DNA of 64,000 nucleotides from Oscillospiraceae bacterium (GCA_910574635.1 CAJTCG010000001.1:124001-188000); one strand, 5' to 3'; numbered from the stretch's first letter, positions 1 to 8,781 are shown. Numbers and translations: made by a program. Notes: generated by a model not told the origin, from the letters alone.

Positions 1-2
1 GC

Positions 3-485
3 TACCGCAGGGAGGCGGAGCAGTGCGCCAAGCGCCTCCAGCAGGGGCAGGATGAGATTCAGCGCTTCGTGGCGGAAAGCCGGGCGCTGTGCGAGAAGGA
101 GCTTCGCTTCCTGGAGGAATTCCCCGCCATGCCCCTGGAGGAGAGCGAGCCGGTAAGCGCCGCCGCGGAGGAGATTGGGGAAAAGATCCTCTCCGCGGGG
201 GAACCCGCCCCCGCCCCCGCCGCGCCGGAGCCCGCCCCCAAGACCCCCTCCGCCCCCCAGGCGGAGAGCAGGCCGAAGACGGCGTCCGAGCCTGTGGAGG
301 AGGTCTTCCGCACCCTGGTGGCCGGGCCGAAGGTCCCCGGGCAGGCGCCCACGGCGGAGAAGCTGCTGGACACCCTGGCGGCGGCGGAGGAAGCCCAGTC
401 CCCGGCGGAGGACCTGAGCGCCACCCGGCGGGTGAACATCAACGAGCTGAAATTCGGCCCCAATTACCGCAGCGAGTCGGACTGA
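3..485 (+). CDS. C-terminal fragment of a coiled-coil protein, possibly DivIVA-like (5' end outside window)
   Basis: An open frame runs from the window edge to a TGA at 483-485, so the N-terminus is missing. The first ~50 visible residues are a charged helix (YRREAEQCAKRL, then ESRALCEKELRFLEEF) of the kind found in the C-terminal coiled coil of DivIVA/GpsB cell-division proteins. A Pro/Ala/Glu-rich linker follows, then a short conserved-looking tail ending FGPNYRSESD. The diagnostic N-terminal DivIVA domain is not visible, so the name is inference. A HAD phosphatase gene follows 29 bp downstream on the same strand. Confidence 0.5.
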   Translation, partial: YRREAEQCAKRLQQGQDEIQRFVAESRALCEKELRFLEEFPAMPLEESEPVSAAAEEIGEKILSAGEPAPAPAAPEPAPKTPSAPQAESRPKTASEPVEEVFRTLVAGPKVPGQAPTAEKLLDTLAAAEEAQSPAEDLSATRRVNINELKFGPNYRSESD

Positions 486-514
486 CCGCCCTCTTAAGGA
501 AAGGAGGAGCGGCT

Positions 515-1399
515 ATGACCAGGCCTATCATCGCGTTTTTGTACGACTTCGACAAGACCCTGTGCACCACGGACATGCAGAACTACGCCTTTATCCCCAG
601 CCTGGGGATGACCCCGGCGGAGTTCTGGGCGGAGGCCAACGGGTTTGGCCGGCGGAACCGGATAGACGGAATTCTCGCCTATATGTACATCATGCTCCGG
701 GAGGCGGAGCGGAAGAAGCTGCCCTTCACCAGGGAGGACCTGGTGGAGAAGGGCCGCCAAATCGAGCTTTTTCCCGGCGTAGAGAGCTGGTTTTCCCGCA
801 TCAACGCCTTCGGCGAGGCCCAGGGCGTCCGGGTGGAGCACTATGTCATCTCCTCCGGCCTTCGGGAGATCATCGAGGGGTCTTCCATCAGCCATGAATT
901 CAAGGAGATTTACGCCAGCGAGTTTTACTACGACGAGACGGGACGGCCCGTCTGGCCCAAGCTGGCGGTGAACTTCACCGCCAAGACCCAGTTTGTCTAC
1001 CGGATTAACAAGGGGGTCCTGGACGTCTCCGACGACAAGACCCTCAACGACTCCATGCCCGACGACAGCAAGCGGATTCCCTTCCCCAACATGATTTACA
1101 TGGGGGACGGCCTTTCCGACGTGCCCTGCATGAAGATGATGCGGGCCTACGGCGGCCAGGCCATCGCCGTGTACCAGGACGCCAACCGCACCGGCGTGGA
1201 AGAGCTGCTGGCGAAAAAGCGGGTGGACTTCATCTTCCCGGCGGACTACCGGGAGGGCCGGGCCCTGGAGGAGACGGCGCGAAACATCATCCGCAAAATG
1301 GCCATTGCCGACCGGCTGTGGGAGGAGAACCTCCGCCAGCTCCGGCACCTGGGGGAGGATGTGCTGCCGGACCAGGTGGAGCTGTTTTCCAATCCGTAA
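515..1399 (+). CDS. HAD-superfamily hydrolase, phosphoserine-phosphatase-like
   Basis: Predicted soluble 294-residue phosphohydrolase. HAD motif I is DFDKTL (residues 11-16, nucleophile Asp11 and acid/base Asp13). Motif II is in VISSGLREII, and motif IV is GDGLSDVPCM near the C-terminal third. The long insertion between motifs I and II is a cap domain of the PSP-like (C1) type. The ATG at 515 is preceded by AAGGAGGAG. The substrate cannot be read from the sequence. A terminator-like hairpin follows at 1405-1436, so the gene ends its transcription unit. Confidence 0.85.
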   Translation: MTRPIIAFLYDFDKTLCTTDMQNYAFIPSLGMTPAEFWAEANGFGRRNRIDGILAYMYIMLREAERKKLPFTREDLVEKGRQIELFPGVESWFSRINAFGEAQGVRVEHYVISSGLREIIEGSSISHEFKEIYASEFYYDETGRPVWPKLAVNFTAKTQFVYRINKGVLDVSDDKTLNDSMPDDSKRIPFPNMIYMGDGLSDVPCMKMMRAYGGQAIAVYQDANRTGVEELLAKKRVDFIFPADYREGRALEETARNIIRKMAIADRLWEENLRQLRHLGEDVLPDQVELFSNP

Positions 1400-1404
1400 G
1401 CACC

Positions 1405-1436
1405 GCGGGACCGTCCTTTGGCGGCCCCGCTTTTTT
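1405..1436 (+). terminator. Intrinsic terminator after the HAD gene
   Basis: Inverted repeat GCGGGACCG / CGGCCCCGC (one A-C mismatch) is followed directly by six T residues. Confidence 0.75.
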
Positions 1437-1454
1437 CCTTCCCGGCGCAAGGTC

Positions 1455-1483
1455 TTGCAAATCCCCTTCCCTCATGGTACAAT
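1455..1483 (+). promoter_or_regulatory. Sigma-A promoter for dCMP deaminase
   Basis: -35 TTGCAA (1455-1460), 17-bp spacer, -10 TACAAT (1478-1483), 26 bp upstream of the ATG at 1510. Confidence 0.7.
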
Positions 1484-1509
1484 GGGACATCCAAAAGAGG
1501 GGGGCGCCT

Positions 1510-2019
1510 ATGAGCCGCATCAGCAAGGAAAACTACTACCTGGACATCGCCCAGACGGTCCTGGAGCGGGCCACCTGCCTGCGGCGGGTCTACGGGGCCA
1601 TCATCGTGAAAAACGACGAGATCATTTCCACCGGATACAACGGGGCCCCCAGGGGCCGGGCCAACTGCGTGGACATGGGCTTTTGCTCCCGGGAGGCCCT
1701 TCAGGTCCCCCGGGGAGAGCGCTATGAGCTCTGCCGCAGCGTCCACGCCGAGGCCAACGCCATCATCTCCGCCGCCCGGAAGGATTGCGTGGGGGGCACC
1801 CTCTACCTGGCGGGGCGGGACGCCCAGACCGGGGAGCTGCTGGGGGACGCCACCTCCTGCTCCATGTGCCGCCGCCTCATCATCAACGCCGGGCTGGAGC
1901 GGGTGGTCATCCGCCGGACGGAGACGGAATTTGAGGTCATCCCCGTCGCGGACTGGATTGCCGGGGACGACCTGCTGTTTCTCGGAGAGAAACAGCCCCC
2001 GGCTCCCACCGACCCTTGA
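1510..2019 (+). CDS. Deoxycytidylate (dCMP) deaminase, ComEB-type
   Basis: 169-residue zinc enzyme converting dCMP to dUMP for thymidylate synthesis. The cytidine-deaminase fold signature is complete: HAEAN (His79, catalytic Glu81) and CSMC (Cys117, Cys120) bind Zn. An additional CVDMGFC segment at 53-59 is typical of dCMP deaminases. The ATG at 1510 is preceded by AAAGAGGGGG. It lies downstream of its own promoter, and its stop is followed at once by the pyruvyltransferase fusion, so the two are probably co-transcribed. Confidence 0.92.
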   Translation: MSRISKENYYLDIAQTVLERATCLRRVYGAIIVKNDEIISTGYNGAPRGRANCVDMGFCSREALQVPRGERYELCRSVHAEANAIISAARKDCVGGTLYLAGRDAQTGELLGDATSCSMCRRLIINAGLERVVIRRTETEFEVIPVADWIAGDDLLFLGEKQPPAPTDP

Positions 2020-2072
2020 CCAAGCCGGAGCGGCGGCATGGAACTTCTGCCGCCGGAAAGGAAGGATTGCGT

Positions 2073-4373
2073 TTGAAAGCGGGACTTGTCACCTTCTATC
2101 ACCTGCACCACTACGGGGCCATCCTCCAGGCCGCCGCCACCCAGCGGGCCCTGGCCTCCCTGGGCTGGGAGTGCGAGACCATTGACTATTTCGTGGGTCA
2201 GGACATCCGCATCCTCAAGCCCCCCACCACGCCCGCCCGGGCGGCGAACGACGCCTACAACACCCTGCACTACCCCGCCCTGAAGCGGCGCTGGCAGCGG
2301 TTTGAGGATTTCTCCCGGGCGAACCTGAACCGGACGGCCCGCCGCTATGAAAGCCGGGAGGAGCTGGAGCGGGCCAGGCTGCCCTTTGATCTTTTGATCG
2401 CCGGAAGCGACCAAATCTGGAATCCCACCATCTTCCCCGACGGGCGCTTCGACCCCGTCTTCTTCGGCGCCTTCTCCCCCCTGCGGAAGATCGCCTACGC
2501 CCCCTCCTTCGGCGTCGGGCACCTGCCCGAGGGCATGGAGGAGGAGCTGAACGGGTATCTCGCGGGCTTTTCCCACCTCTCCGTCCGGGAAAGCTCCGGC
2601 CGGGACATCGTCCGGGAGGCTGCGGGCCGGGAGGCGGAGGTGGTGCTGGACCCCACGCTGCTGCCGTCGGCGGCGGAGTGGTCCGCCCTGGCGGCGGAGC
2701 GGACGGTGGAGGGAGACTATATCCTCTGCTACTGCATTTCCCGCTCCGGGGCCCTGGAGCCCTATATCCGCCGCCTGGCGGAGGAGACCGGACTGCCGGT
2801 GGTCCAGCTCTGCGGCACCCGGCGGAAGCTCCACCCCAAGGCGAAGCTGATTTTCGACGCGGGCCCGGCGGAATTTTTAAGCCTGTTCCAACACGCCGCC
2901 TACGTCTGCACCAACTCCTTCCACGGGACGGTGTTCTCCGTCCAGTTCCAGCGGCCCTTCTTCACCGCCGTGGCCCCGGCGGAGCTTCAGGACCCGGAGC
3001 GTTCCCGGACCTTCAGCCTGCTGAGCCGCCTGGGGCTTACGGACCGGGTGGTGGGCAAGGGGGACGCCGCGACGCTTTCGGACGTTCCCGACTGGGCCGG
3101 CGCGGGGGAACGGCTCTCCGCCGCCCGGGCGGGGGCCCTGGCCTATCTGAAAGCCGCCCTGGCGGACGAGCCCTGGGAGAAGGGCAAAGAGGCCCCCGCC
3201 AGGGAAGCCGGTCCCCTGCTGGCGGACCGGACCTGCTGCACGGGCTGCTCCGCCTGCGCCGCCGCCTGTCCCAAGGACGCGATTGCCCTGGTCCGGGACG
3301 GGGAGGGCTTCGCCTTTCCAGCGGTGGACCCGGAAAGATGCGTCCATTGCGGAATCTGCACAAGCACCTGCCCCGCCCTCCGGCCGCGGGAGCCCAAGCC
3401 CCTGCCCGCCGCCTTCGCCGCCTGGAACAAGGAGGCGGACGTCCGGCGGGACTCCACCTCCGGCGGGGCCTTCTCCGCCCTGGCGGACTATGTGCTGGAG
3501 GGCGGAGGCGTGGTCTTCGGCGCGGCCCTGGACGCCCGGCAGCATCTGCGGCACATCGCCTGCTTCCGCAAGGAGGACCTGTGGCGCCTCCGGGGGGCCA
3601 AGTACGTCCAGAGCGATTTGGAGGGCGTCTTCCGGGAGGTGAAGAAGTGCCTGGAAACCCGGCAGGTCCTCTTCTCCGGCACCCCCTGCCAGGTGGACGG
3701 GCTGTACCGCTATCTGGGGACCCGCCCGGAGAACCTGACCACCTGCGATTTGGTGTGCCACGGCGTGCCCTCCCCCGGCGTGTGGGAGGACATGGCCCGG
3801 TATATCGAGCGCAAGCGGGGCCGGGAGCTTCAGACGGTGCGCTTTCGCAACAAGGTGGAGGGCTGGAAAAACAGCCACTTCACCGCCGTATACGACGACG
3901 GCACCGTGGACACCCACCCCCTCTTTGAGACGGAATACGGCCGGGCCTTTGGCCGGGCGCTGTTCCTGCGGCCTTGCTGCTACCGCTGTCCCTACGCCAG
4001 TTTGAACCGGCCCGGGGACTTCACCCTGGGGGACCTGTGGGGCCTCCGGCCCGACGAGCTGCCCGAGCAGCAGCAAAAGGGGGTCAGCCTCCTGCTGGTG
4101 AACACCCCCCACGCCAGCCATGTCTTCGATCAGCTCCCCCTGGTCCGCCGCCCCTTCCCCGTGGAGCGGGCCATCGTGGGAAACCCACGGCTGGCCTCCC
4201 CCACCGCCCGGCCGGCGGACCGGCCGGCCTTCTTTGCCGCCTACGCCCTGGAGCCCTTCGACCAGGTGGTCCGGAAATTCTGCGCTCTGCCTCCCCTGCC
4301 CGTCCGGGCGGCGGGGAAGGTCCTCTCGCCGGAGATGAAGGCGCGGGTGAAAAAGGTCTTGAAGCGGGAATAA
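2073..4373 (+). CDS. Fusion: polysaccharide pyruvyl transferase + F420-hydrogenase beta-subunit (FrhB) family Fe-S protein
   Basis: 766 residues. Residues ~1-360 match the polysaccharide pyruvyl transferase family (opening KAGLVTFYHLHHYGAILQ; AGSDQIWNP; TNSFHGTVFS). Two 4Fe-4S motifs follow at ~388-400 (CCTGCSACAAACP) and ~423-434 (CVHCGICTSTCP). The rest is an FrhB/FdhB C-terminal domain (STSGGAFSALADY, FSGTPCQVDG, CDLVCHGVPSP). These two families are commonly neighbours in glycan clusters; here they form one chain with no glycan genes around it. I chose TTG 2073 because GGAAAGGAAGG sits about 8 nt upstream and family members begin with this sequence; a TTG at 2016 overlapping the previous stop is the alternative. 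Role in pyruvylated glycan synthesis is inferred. Confidence 0.85.
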   Translation: MKAGLVTFYHLHHYGAILQAAATQRALASLGWECETIDYFVGQDIRILKPPTTPARAANDAYNTLHYPALKRRWQRFEDFSRANLNRTARRYESREELERARLPFDLLIAGSDQIWNPTIFPDGRFDPVFFGAFSPLRKIAYAPSFGVGHLPEGMEEELNGYLAGFSHLSVRESSGRDIVREAAGREAEVVLDPTLLPSAAEWSALAAERTVEGDYILCYCISRSGALEPYIRRLAEETGLPVVQLCGTRRKLHPKAKLIFDAGPAEFLSLFQHAAYVCTNSFHGTVFSVQFQRPFFTAVAPAELQDPERSRTFSLLSRLGLTDRVVGKGDAATLSDVPDWAGAGERLSAARAGALAYLKAALADEPWEKGKEAPAREAGPLLADRTCCTGCSACAAACPKDAIALVRDGEGFAFPAVDPERCVHCGICTSTCPALRPREPKPLPAAFAAWNKEADVRRDSTSGGAFSALADYVLEGGGVVFGAALDARQHLRHIACFRKEDLWRLRGAKYVQSDLEGVFREVKKCLETRQVLFSGTPCQVDGLYRYLGTRPENLTTCDLVCHGVPSPGVWEDMARYIERKRGRELQTVRFRNKVEGWKNSHFTAVYDDGTVDTHPLFETEYGRAFGRALFLRPCCYRCPYASLNRPGDFTLGDLWGLRPDELPEQQQKGVSLLLVNTPHASHVFDQLPLVRRPFPVERAIVGNPRLASPTARPADRPAFFAAYALEPFDQVVRKFCALPPLPVRAAGKVLSPEMKARVKKVLKRE

Positions 4374-4407
4374 GCGCTTCTCTGGAAAGAAACGCCGCAA
4401 GGCAGAT

Positions 4408-4443
4408 AAAGAAAGCCCCCCCTTGCAGGGGGGCTTTCTTTAT
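4408..4443. terminator. Bidirectional terminator between the fusion gene and proC
   Basis: Near-perfect hairpin AAAGAAAGCCCCCC / GGGGGGCTTTCTTT with A-rich and T-rich flanks, serving the convergent genes on both sides. Confidence 0.85.
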
Positions 4444-4445
4444 TT

Positions 4446-5246
4446 TCAGCATTTCAGCGTCCCGTTTTTCTCAAAGGCGGCGATGACCGCCTCCATCACC
4501 GCCCCCCGGAAGCCCGCTTCCTCCAGCTTCCGCACGCCCTGGATGGTGGTGCCGCCGGGGGAGCAGACCGCGTCCTTCAACGCTCCCGGGTGCTTCCCGC
4601 TCTCCAGAATCAGCCGGGCGGAGCCCAGGACCATCTGGGCCGCGAACGCCTGGGCCTGGGCCCGGGGCAGGCCGCAGGCCACGCCGCCGTCCGCCAGGGC
4701 CTCTACAAAGAGATCCACGAAGGCCGGGCCGCAGCCCGCCACGGCGGACCCCGCGTCCATCAGCCCCTCCGGAACGAGGGCGAACCGCCCCGCCCCGGCC
4801 ATGGCCTCCAGAAAGGAGTCCGTCTCTGCCGCCGTCACGCCGGGGCCGGGGGTGTAGAGAATCATCCCCTCCCCGATGGAGCAGGGGGTGTTGGGCATGA
4901 CGCGGAGGACGGGGTAATCCCCTCCCGCCATGTCCTGAATGTCCCGGATGCTCAGCCCCGCCGCCATGGTAACCAGGACAAAGCGGTCTTTCCGCTCCGC
5001 CAGAACGGGGGCCAGCTCCTTCAAAAGCTCCTCCATCATCTGGGGCTTGACTCCCAGGAAGATGTAGTCCGCGTTCCCCGCAATGGTCCGGTTATTGGAC
5101 AGAGAGGCCCCCAGCTCCTTTGCCAGGGCCGCCGCCTTGGCCTCCGTCCGGTTGGCCAGGAGGAGGTCTTCCCCCGCCAGCTTCCGCCGGGCCGCCCGGG
5201 CCAGGGCCCCGCCCATGTTTCCCGTGCCGATGAATCCGAATCTCAT
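4446..5246 (-). CDS. proC: Pyrroline-5-carboxylate reductase
   Basis: 266 residues. NAD(P)H-dependent reduction of pyrroline-5-carboxylate, last step of proline synthesis. The N-terminal Rossmann motif is GFIGTGNMGGAL. Family motifs include VKPQ, RVMPNTPCSIGEGM and the C-terminal signature CSPGGTTIQG. It is the last gene of a minus-strand operon proB-proA-proC, separated from proA by only 14 bp, and is followed by a strong terminator. Length is normal for the family. Confidence 0.95.
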   Translation of the reverse strand: MRFGFIGTGNMGGALARAARRKLAGEDLLLANRTEAKAAALAKELGASLSNNRTIAGNADYIFLGVKPQMMEELLKELAPVLAERKDRFVLVTMAAGLSIRDIQDMAGGDYPVLRVMPNTPCSIGEGMILYTPGPGVTAAETDSFLEAMAGAGRFALVPEGLMDAGSAVAGCGPAFVDLFVEALADGGVACGLPRAQAQAFAAQMVLGSARLILESGKHPGALKDAVCSPGGTTIQGVRKLEEAGFRGAVMEAVIAAFEKNGTLKC

Positions 5247-5260
5247 AGCCTTCCCCTCCT

Positions 5261-6508
5261 TTACCGGACCTGCCCCTGGCCGTAAATCACGTACTTGCAG
5301 CTGGTCAGCTCCTCCAGCCCCATGGGGCCCCGGGCGTGCATCTTCTGGGTGGAGATGCCGATTTCCGCCCCCAGGCCGAACTCCCCGCCGTCGGTGAAGC
5401 GGGTGGAGGCGTTGACGTACACCGCCGCCGCGTCCACCGTGTCCAGGAAGCGCTGGGCCTTGAAGTAGTTGGTGGTAATAATCGCCTCCGAGTGTCCCGT
5501 GCCGTGGGCGTTGATAAACTCCACGGCCTCCTCCATGTCCTTCACCGTCCGCACGGCCAGGATGTAGTCGTCATACTCCGCGTCCCAGTCGCTGTCCGCC
5601 GCCGGGACAGCCCGGTCCCCCAGAACCGCCAGGGCTCTTTCGTCACAGCGGAGCTCCACCCGGTTCCGGTCCAGCAGGGGCACGGCCTTTTTCAAAAACG
5701 CCTCCGCAACGTCCGCCTGGACCAGCAGGCATTCCGCCGCGTTGCAGACCGAGGGCCGGGAGCACTTGGCGTTATAGAGAATCTCCGCCCCCATGTCCAG
5801 GTCCGCCTCGCTGTCCACATAGATATGGCAGACCCCTTCTCCCGTGCGGATTACCGGGACGCTGGCCTCTTTGGCAACCGCCCGGATAAGCCCCGCGCCG
5901 CCCCGGGGAATCAGCACGTCCACGTACCCGTCCAGGTGCATCAGCTCGCTGGCTGTCTCGTGGCTGGTGTCCTGGACCAGGGACACGCAGTCCTCCGGCA
6001 GTCCCGCGCTTTTCAGCGCCGCGCGCATCAGCTCCGCCGCCTTCCGGTTGGAGCGGATGGCCTCCTTCCCGCCCCGGAGGATGCAGACGTCGCCGGACTT
6101 GAGGCACAGGGCGGCGGCGTCCACGGTGACGTTGGGCCGGGCCTCGAAGATGATGGCCACCACCCCCAGGGGCACCCGCCGCCGCCCGATGATAAGGCCG
6201 TTGGGCCGGGTCTCCATCTTATCCACTTTTCCGATGGGGTCCGGCAGGGCGATGACCTGCCGCACGGCCTCCACGATGCCGGAAATCCGTTCCTCCGTCA
6301 GGGTCAGCCGGTCCAGCATGGCCGGGCGCATCCCCGCCTCCCTGGCGGCGGCGATGTCCTCCCCGTTGGCCGCCAGCCACTCCGCCGACCGCTTTGTCAA
6401 AGTCTCCGCGATGGCCTCCAGGGCGGCGTTTTTCCTGGCCGTCCCGGCGGTGGCCAACGTATAGGACGCGGCCTTGGCCCGCCGCCCCTGTTCCTGCAAT
6501 GCCGTCAT
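5261..6508 (-). CDS. proA: Gamma-glutamyl phosphate reductase
   Basis: 415 residues, aldehyde-dehydrogenase fold. Reduces gamma-glutamyl phosphate to glutamate semialdehyde, second step of proline synthesis. Recognisable segments are RRVPLGVVAIIFEARPNVT, the catalytic-Cys region AKCSRPSVCNAAECLL and the C-terminal HARGPMGLEELTS. The start codon overlaps the proB stop (ATGA), indicating translational coupling. Confidence 0.95.
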   Translation of the reverse strand: MTALQEQGRRAKAASYTLATAGTARKNAALEAIAETLTKRSAEWLAANGEDIAAAREAGMRPAMLDRLTLTEERISGIVEAVRQVIALPDPIGKVDKMETRPNGLIIGRRRVPLGVVAIIFEARPNVTVDAAALCLKSGDVCILRGGKEAIRSNRKAAELMRAALKSAGLPEDCVSLVQDTSHETASELMHLDGYVDVLIPRGGAGLIRAVAKEASVPVIRTGEGVCHIYVDSEADLDMGAEILYNAKCSRPSVCNAAECLLVQADVAEAFLKKAVPLLDRNRVELRCDERALAVLGDRAVPAADSDWDAEYDDYILAVRTVKDMEEAVEFINAHGTGHSEAIITTNYFKAQRFLDTVDAAAVYVNASTRFTDGGEFGLGAEIGISTQKMHARGPMGLEELTSCKYVIYGQGQVR

Positions 6509-7317
6509 TGCGCGCCTCCCTTTCCCGCGGCAAACCGCGTCCCGATGTCCTGCCCTTCCACAATGCCGTACAAATCCTCCGGCCTTTGGCCGTTGGTAAT
6601 CACCATGTCACACCCGGCCTCCATGGCGATTTTCGCGGCGGAGAGCTTGGTGGTCATGCCACCGGTGCCCCGCCAGGTGCCCGCGCCGCCGGCCATCTCC
6701 AGAATTTCCGGCGTCAGCGCCTCCACACGGTGGAGGAGCCTCGCCCCCGGGTCCCGCTTGGGGTCGGCGTCATAGAGCCCGTCGATGTCGCTGAGGAGCA
6801 CCAGCAGCTCCGCCCCGCAGAGCTCCGCCACAATGGCGGAAAGGGTGTCGTTGTCCCCCAGCACCTTGTGGCGGCCCGTCTCAATCTCGGCGGAGGATAC
6901 GGAGTCGTTCTCGTTCACCACCGGGATAATGCCCAGCTCCAGGAGGCTGGCAAAGGTGTTTTTCAGATGCTCCGCCCGCACCGGGTCCTCCACGTCCTCC
7001 CCGGTGAGGAGAATCTGGGCCACGGTGCAGTTGTACTCGGAGAAGAGCTTGTCGTAAATGTGCATCATCCGGCACTGTCCCACGGCGGCGGCGGCCTGCT
7101 TCATCCGCAGGGCCCTGGGCCGCTCGTCCAGGCCCATCCGGGCCGTGCCCACGGCGATGGCCCCGGAGGTCACCAGAATCACCTCATGCCCCCCGCCGCT
7201 GAGATCCGCCAATACCCGGACCAGCCGCTCCATGCTCCGAAGGTCCAGACTGCCGGAGCTGTGGGTCAGGGTGGAGGTGCCCACCTTGACTACCACCCGC
7301 CATTTCTGCTCGTTCAT
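6505..7317 (-). CDS. proB: Glutamate 5-kinase, short form without PUA domain
   Basis: 270 residues of amino-acid-kinase fold. Phosphorylates glutamate, first and usually feedback-controlled step of proline synthesis. Motifs include VVKVGTSTLT at the N-terminus, VTSGAIAVG, NENDSV and LLSDIDGLYDADP. The usual C-terminal PUA RNA-binding domain of many ~370-residue ProB proteins is absent, as in other compact clostridial forms. First gene of proB-proA-proC. Confidence 0.95.
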   Translation of the reverse strand: MNEQKWRVVVKVGTSTLTHSSGSLDLRSMERLVRVLADLSGGGHEVILVTSGAIAVGTARMGLDERPRALRMKQAAAAVGQCRMMHIYDKLFSEYNCTVAQILLTGEDVEDPVRAEHLKNTFASLLELGIIPVVNENDSVSSAEIETGRHKVLGDNDTLSAIVAELCGAELLVLLSDIDGLYDADPKRDPGARLLHRVEALTPEILEMAGGAGTWRGTGGMTTKLSAAKIAMEAGCDMVITNGQRPEDLYGIVEGQDIGTRFAAGKGGAQ

Positions 7318-7400
7318 AAAAGACCGCCTCCCGCCCCACGGGCCTGATTTTCCCCCAGTATAGCACGCCGGGGCAAAAAAGGAAAGCCCGGAGTACGCAG

Positions 7401-7432
7401 GAAACCGGCGGAACCATACGGTCCGCCGGTTT
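7401..7432. terminator. Hairpin between proB and a small membrane-protein gene
   Basis: AAACCGGCGGA / TCCGCCGGTTTTT palindrome. The T-run is on the plus strand, but both neighbouring genes are minus-strand, so its use downstream of the 7436-7648 gene is uncertain. Confidence 0.55.
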
Positions 7433-7435
7433 TTG

Positions 7436-7648
7436 TTATCCGTTCTTCTTCGCGCTTGCTTCCCGCCGCTTCCGGCACATCCGGAAGATGGTGTAATAGA
7501 ACAGGAAAGCCAGAGCCGTTCCCCCGGCCAGCTCCGCGGTGTGGAAGCCCACCGCGCCGGTCAGGGCCATCTGCCCCGCGATGACCGCCGCCACCGACAA
7601 AATCCCCAGAGCGATTCCCTTCATCATATCCTTCATTGTGTTCTTCAT
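7436..7648 (-). CDS. Small two-helix membrane protein, function unknown
   Basis: 70 residues beginning MKNTMKDMMKGIALG, with two hydrophobic stretches (IALGILSVAAVIAG and AGGTALAFLFYYTIF) and a basic C-terminus (RMCRKRREASAKKNG). ATG at 7648 has GGAGGAGAAA just upstream, whereas an upstream in-frame ATG lacks a ribosome site. A -10 TATACT lies at 7688-7693, with CTTACA-type repeats 33 bp further upstream, suggesting activated transcription. No family recognised. Confidence 0.6.
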   Translation of the reverse strand: MKNTMKDMMKGIALGILSVAAVIAGQMALTGAVGFHTAELAGGTALAFLFYYTIFRMCRKRREASAKKNG

Positions 7649-7725
7649 GATTTTCTCCTCCGTTTCTGTTCTCTTGGAACTGATGTCAGTATAGCAAACC
7701 GCCGCCGGGGCCGCCATCGATCTTC

Positions 7726-7763
7726 CTTACATTTTCCCGCCGTATCTTACAATGCTGTAAGAT
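7726..7763. promoter_or_regulatory. TGTAAG-type repeat and palindrome between the small membrane protein and tepA
   Basis: CTTACA occurs at 7726-7731 and 7746-7751, 20 bp apart. The second is the left half of a perfect palindrome, ATCTTACA-4-TGTAAGAT (7744-7763). The same hexamer recurs upstream of the subtilase gene near 17.6 kb, so a shared regulator is plausible. Confidence 0.45.
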
Positions 7764-7830
7764 TCGGCCCAGAGCGGGTAATTTCCGAAAAACCGCAAAA
7801 GCTACCTTCACGAAAGGAAGGTTGCTGACT

Positions 7831-8544
7831 ATGACCAAACCCACCAAGCCCACCGAACCGGAAAACGATACACAGAAGGAGGCCGTCCAGTCCATCCTGG
7901 ACTTCGGCTCCGCCATGACGGCCACGCCCCATGGAAATCTCTACTGCCTCACCATCATCGGCCAAATTGAGGGCCACATGGCCGCCGACGACCGGGCCAA
8001 AACCACCAAGTACGAGCACGTCCTCCCCCTCCTCGCCAAGCTGGAGGAGTCCAGCGAAATCGCGGGGGTCCTCTTCCTCCTCAACACCGTGGGCGGAGAC
8101 GTGGAGGCGGGCCTTGCCATCGCGGAGCTCATCGCCGGCATGACCAAGCCCACCGTCTCCATCGTCCTGGGGGGCAGCCACTCCATCGGCGTGCCCCTGG
8201 CGGTGGCCGCAAGGCGGAGCTTCGCCGTGCCCTCCGCCGCCATGACCATCCACCCCGTCCGCATGAGCGGCACCGTCATCGCTGCCCCCCAGACCTACAG
8301 CTATTTCCAGCGGCTCCAGGACCGGATCGTGGCCTTCGTCGCCGGGCACAGCCATATCTCCGCCGGGGACTTCCAGGACCTGATGCTGAAAAAGGACGAC
8401 ATGGCCGCGGACGTTGGAAGCGTCGTCTACGGCGAGGAGGCGGTGCGCCTGGGCCTTATCGACGAAATCGGCGGCCTCTCCGACGGGCTCCAATGGCTCT
8501 ATGGGGAGATTGACGAAGGAAAGAAAAAGCGGAAGAAGAAATAA
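7831..8544 (+). CDS. tepA: ClpP-like serine protease, TepA family
   Basis: 237 residues with a ClpP/crotonase fold. The segments FLLNTVGGDVEAGLAIAE, VLGGSHSIGVPLAVAA (catalytic Ser) and MTIHPVR (catalytic His) match Bacillus TepA, a cytoplasmic ClpP-like peptidase linked to protein export and spore quality. ATG 7831 is preceded by AAAGGAAGG with 9-nt spacing; a TTG three codons upstream is less likely. The C-terminus is a Lys/Arg-rich tail (GKKKRKKK). In many Clostridia tepA precedes a spoIIIE/ftsK gene; here it stands alone. Confidence 0.9.
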   Translation: MTKPTKPTEPENDTQKEAVQSILDFGSAMTATPHGNLYCLTIIGQIEGHMAADDRAKTTKYEHVLPLLAKLEESSEIAGVLFLLNTVGGDVEAGLAIAELIAGMTKPTVSIVLGGSHSIGVPLAVAARRSFAVPSAAMTIHPVRMSGTVIAAPQTYSYFQRLQDRIVAFVAGHSHISAGDFQDLMLKKDDMAADVGSVVYGEEAVRLGLIDEIGGLSDGLQWLYGEIDEGKKKRKKK

Positions 8545-8576
8545 GCCCTCCCCCCCTAGGCATGGCATTCCCGGAA

Positions 8577-8606
8577 ACACGGGCCGCCCCCCTGGGCGGC
8601 CCGTGT
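8577..8606. terminator. GC-rich hairpin after tepA
   Basis: ACACGGGCCGCCC / GGGCGGCCCGTGT, perfect arms, followed by a C-rich rather than T-rich tail. The remaining ~115 bp to the next promoter hold no gene I can support. Confidence 0.6.
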
Positions 8607-8720
8607 CCCCCTCTATCAATCGAACACCGCGCAGGGGCGGGTCTGCGTGTCCGCCCTTCCCCCGCTCCGCGCCGGTTTCCAACCGCGCGGAAATTTTATT
8701 GTTCTTTTAGTAAAATATAC

Positions 8721-8749
8721 TTGACAAATAGTCGGGTTAGCTATATACT
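8721..8749 (+). promoter_or_regulatory. Near-consensus sigma-A promoter
   Basis: -35 TTGACA (8721-8726), 17 bp, -10 TATACT (8744-8749), 33 bp upstream of the small ORF at 8782. One of the strongest promoters in the window; it should drive the three-gene operon ending in an Xre regulator. Confidence 0.85.
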
Positions 8750-8781
8750 GGCCTTACCAACACGGAATAAGGAGGAGCTTT

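Noticed and set aside
1510..2090. TTG at 2016 as the start of the pyruvyltransferase fusion
   Set aside because: It would add 19 residues unlike the family and has no ribosome site, whereas TTG 2073 has GGAAAGGAAGG at good spacing.
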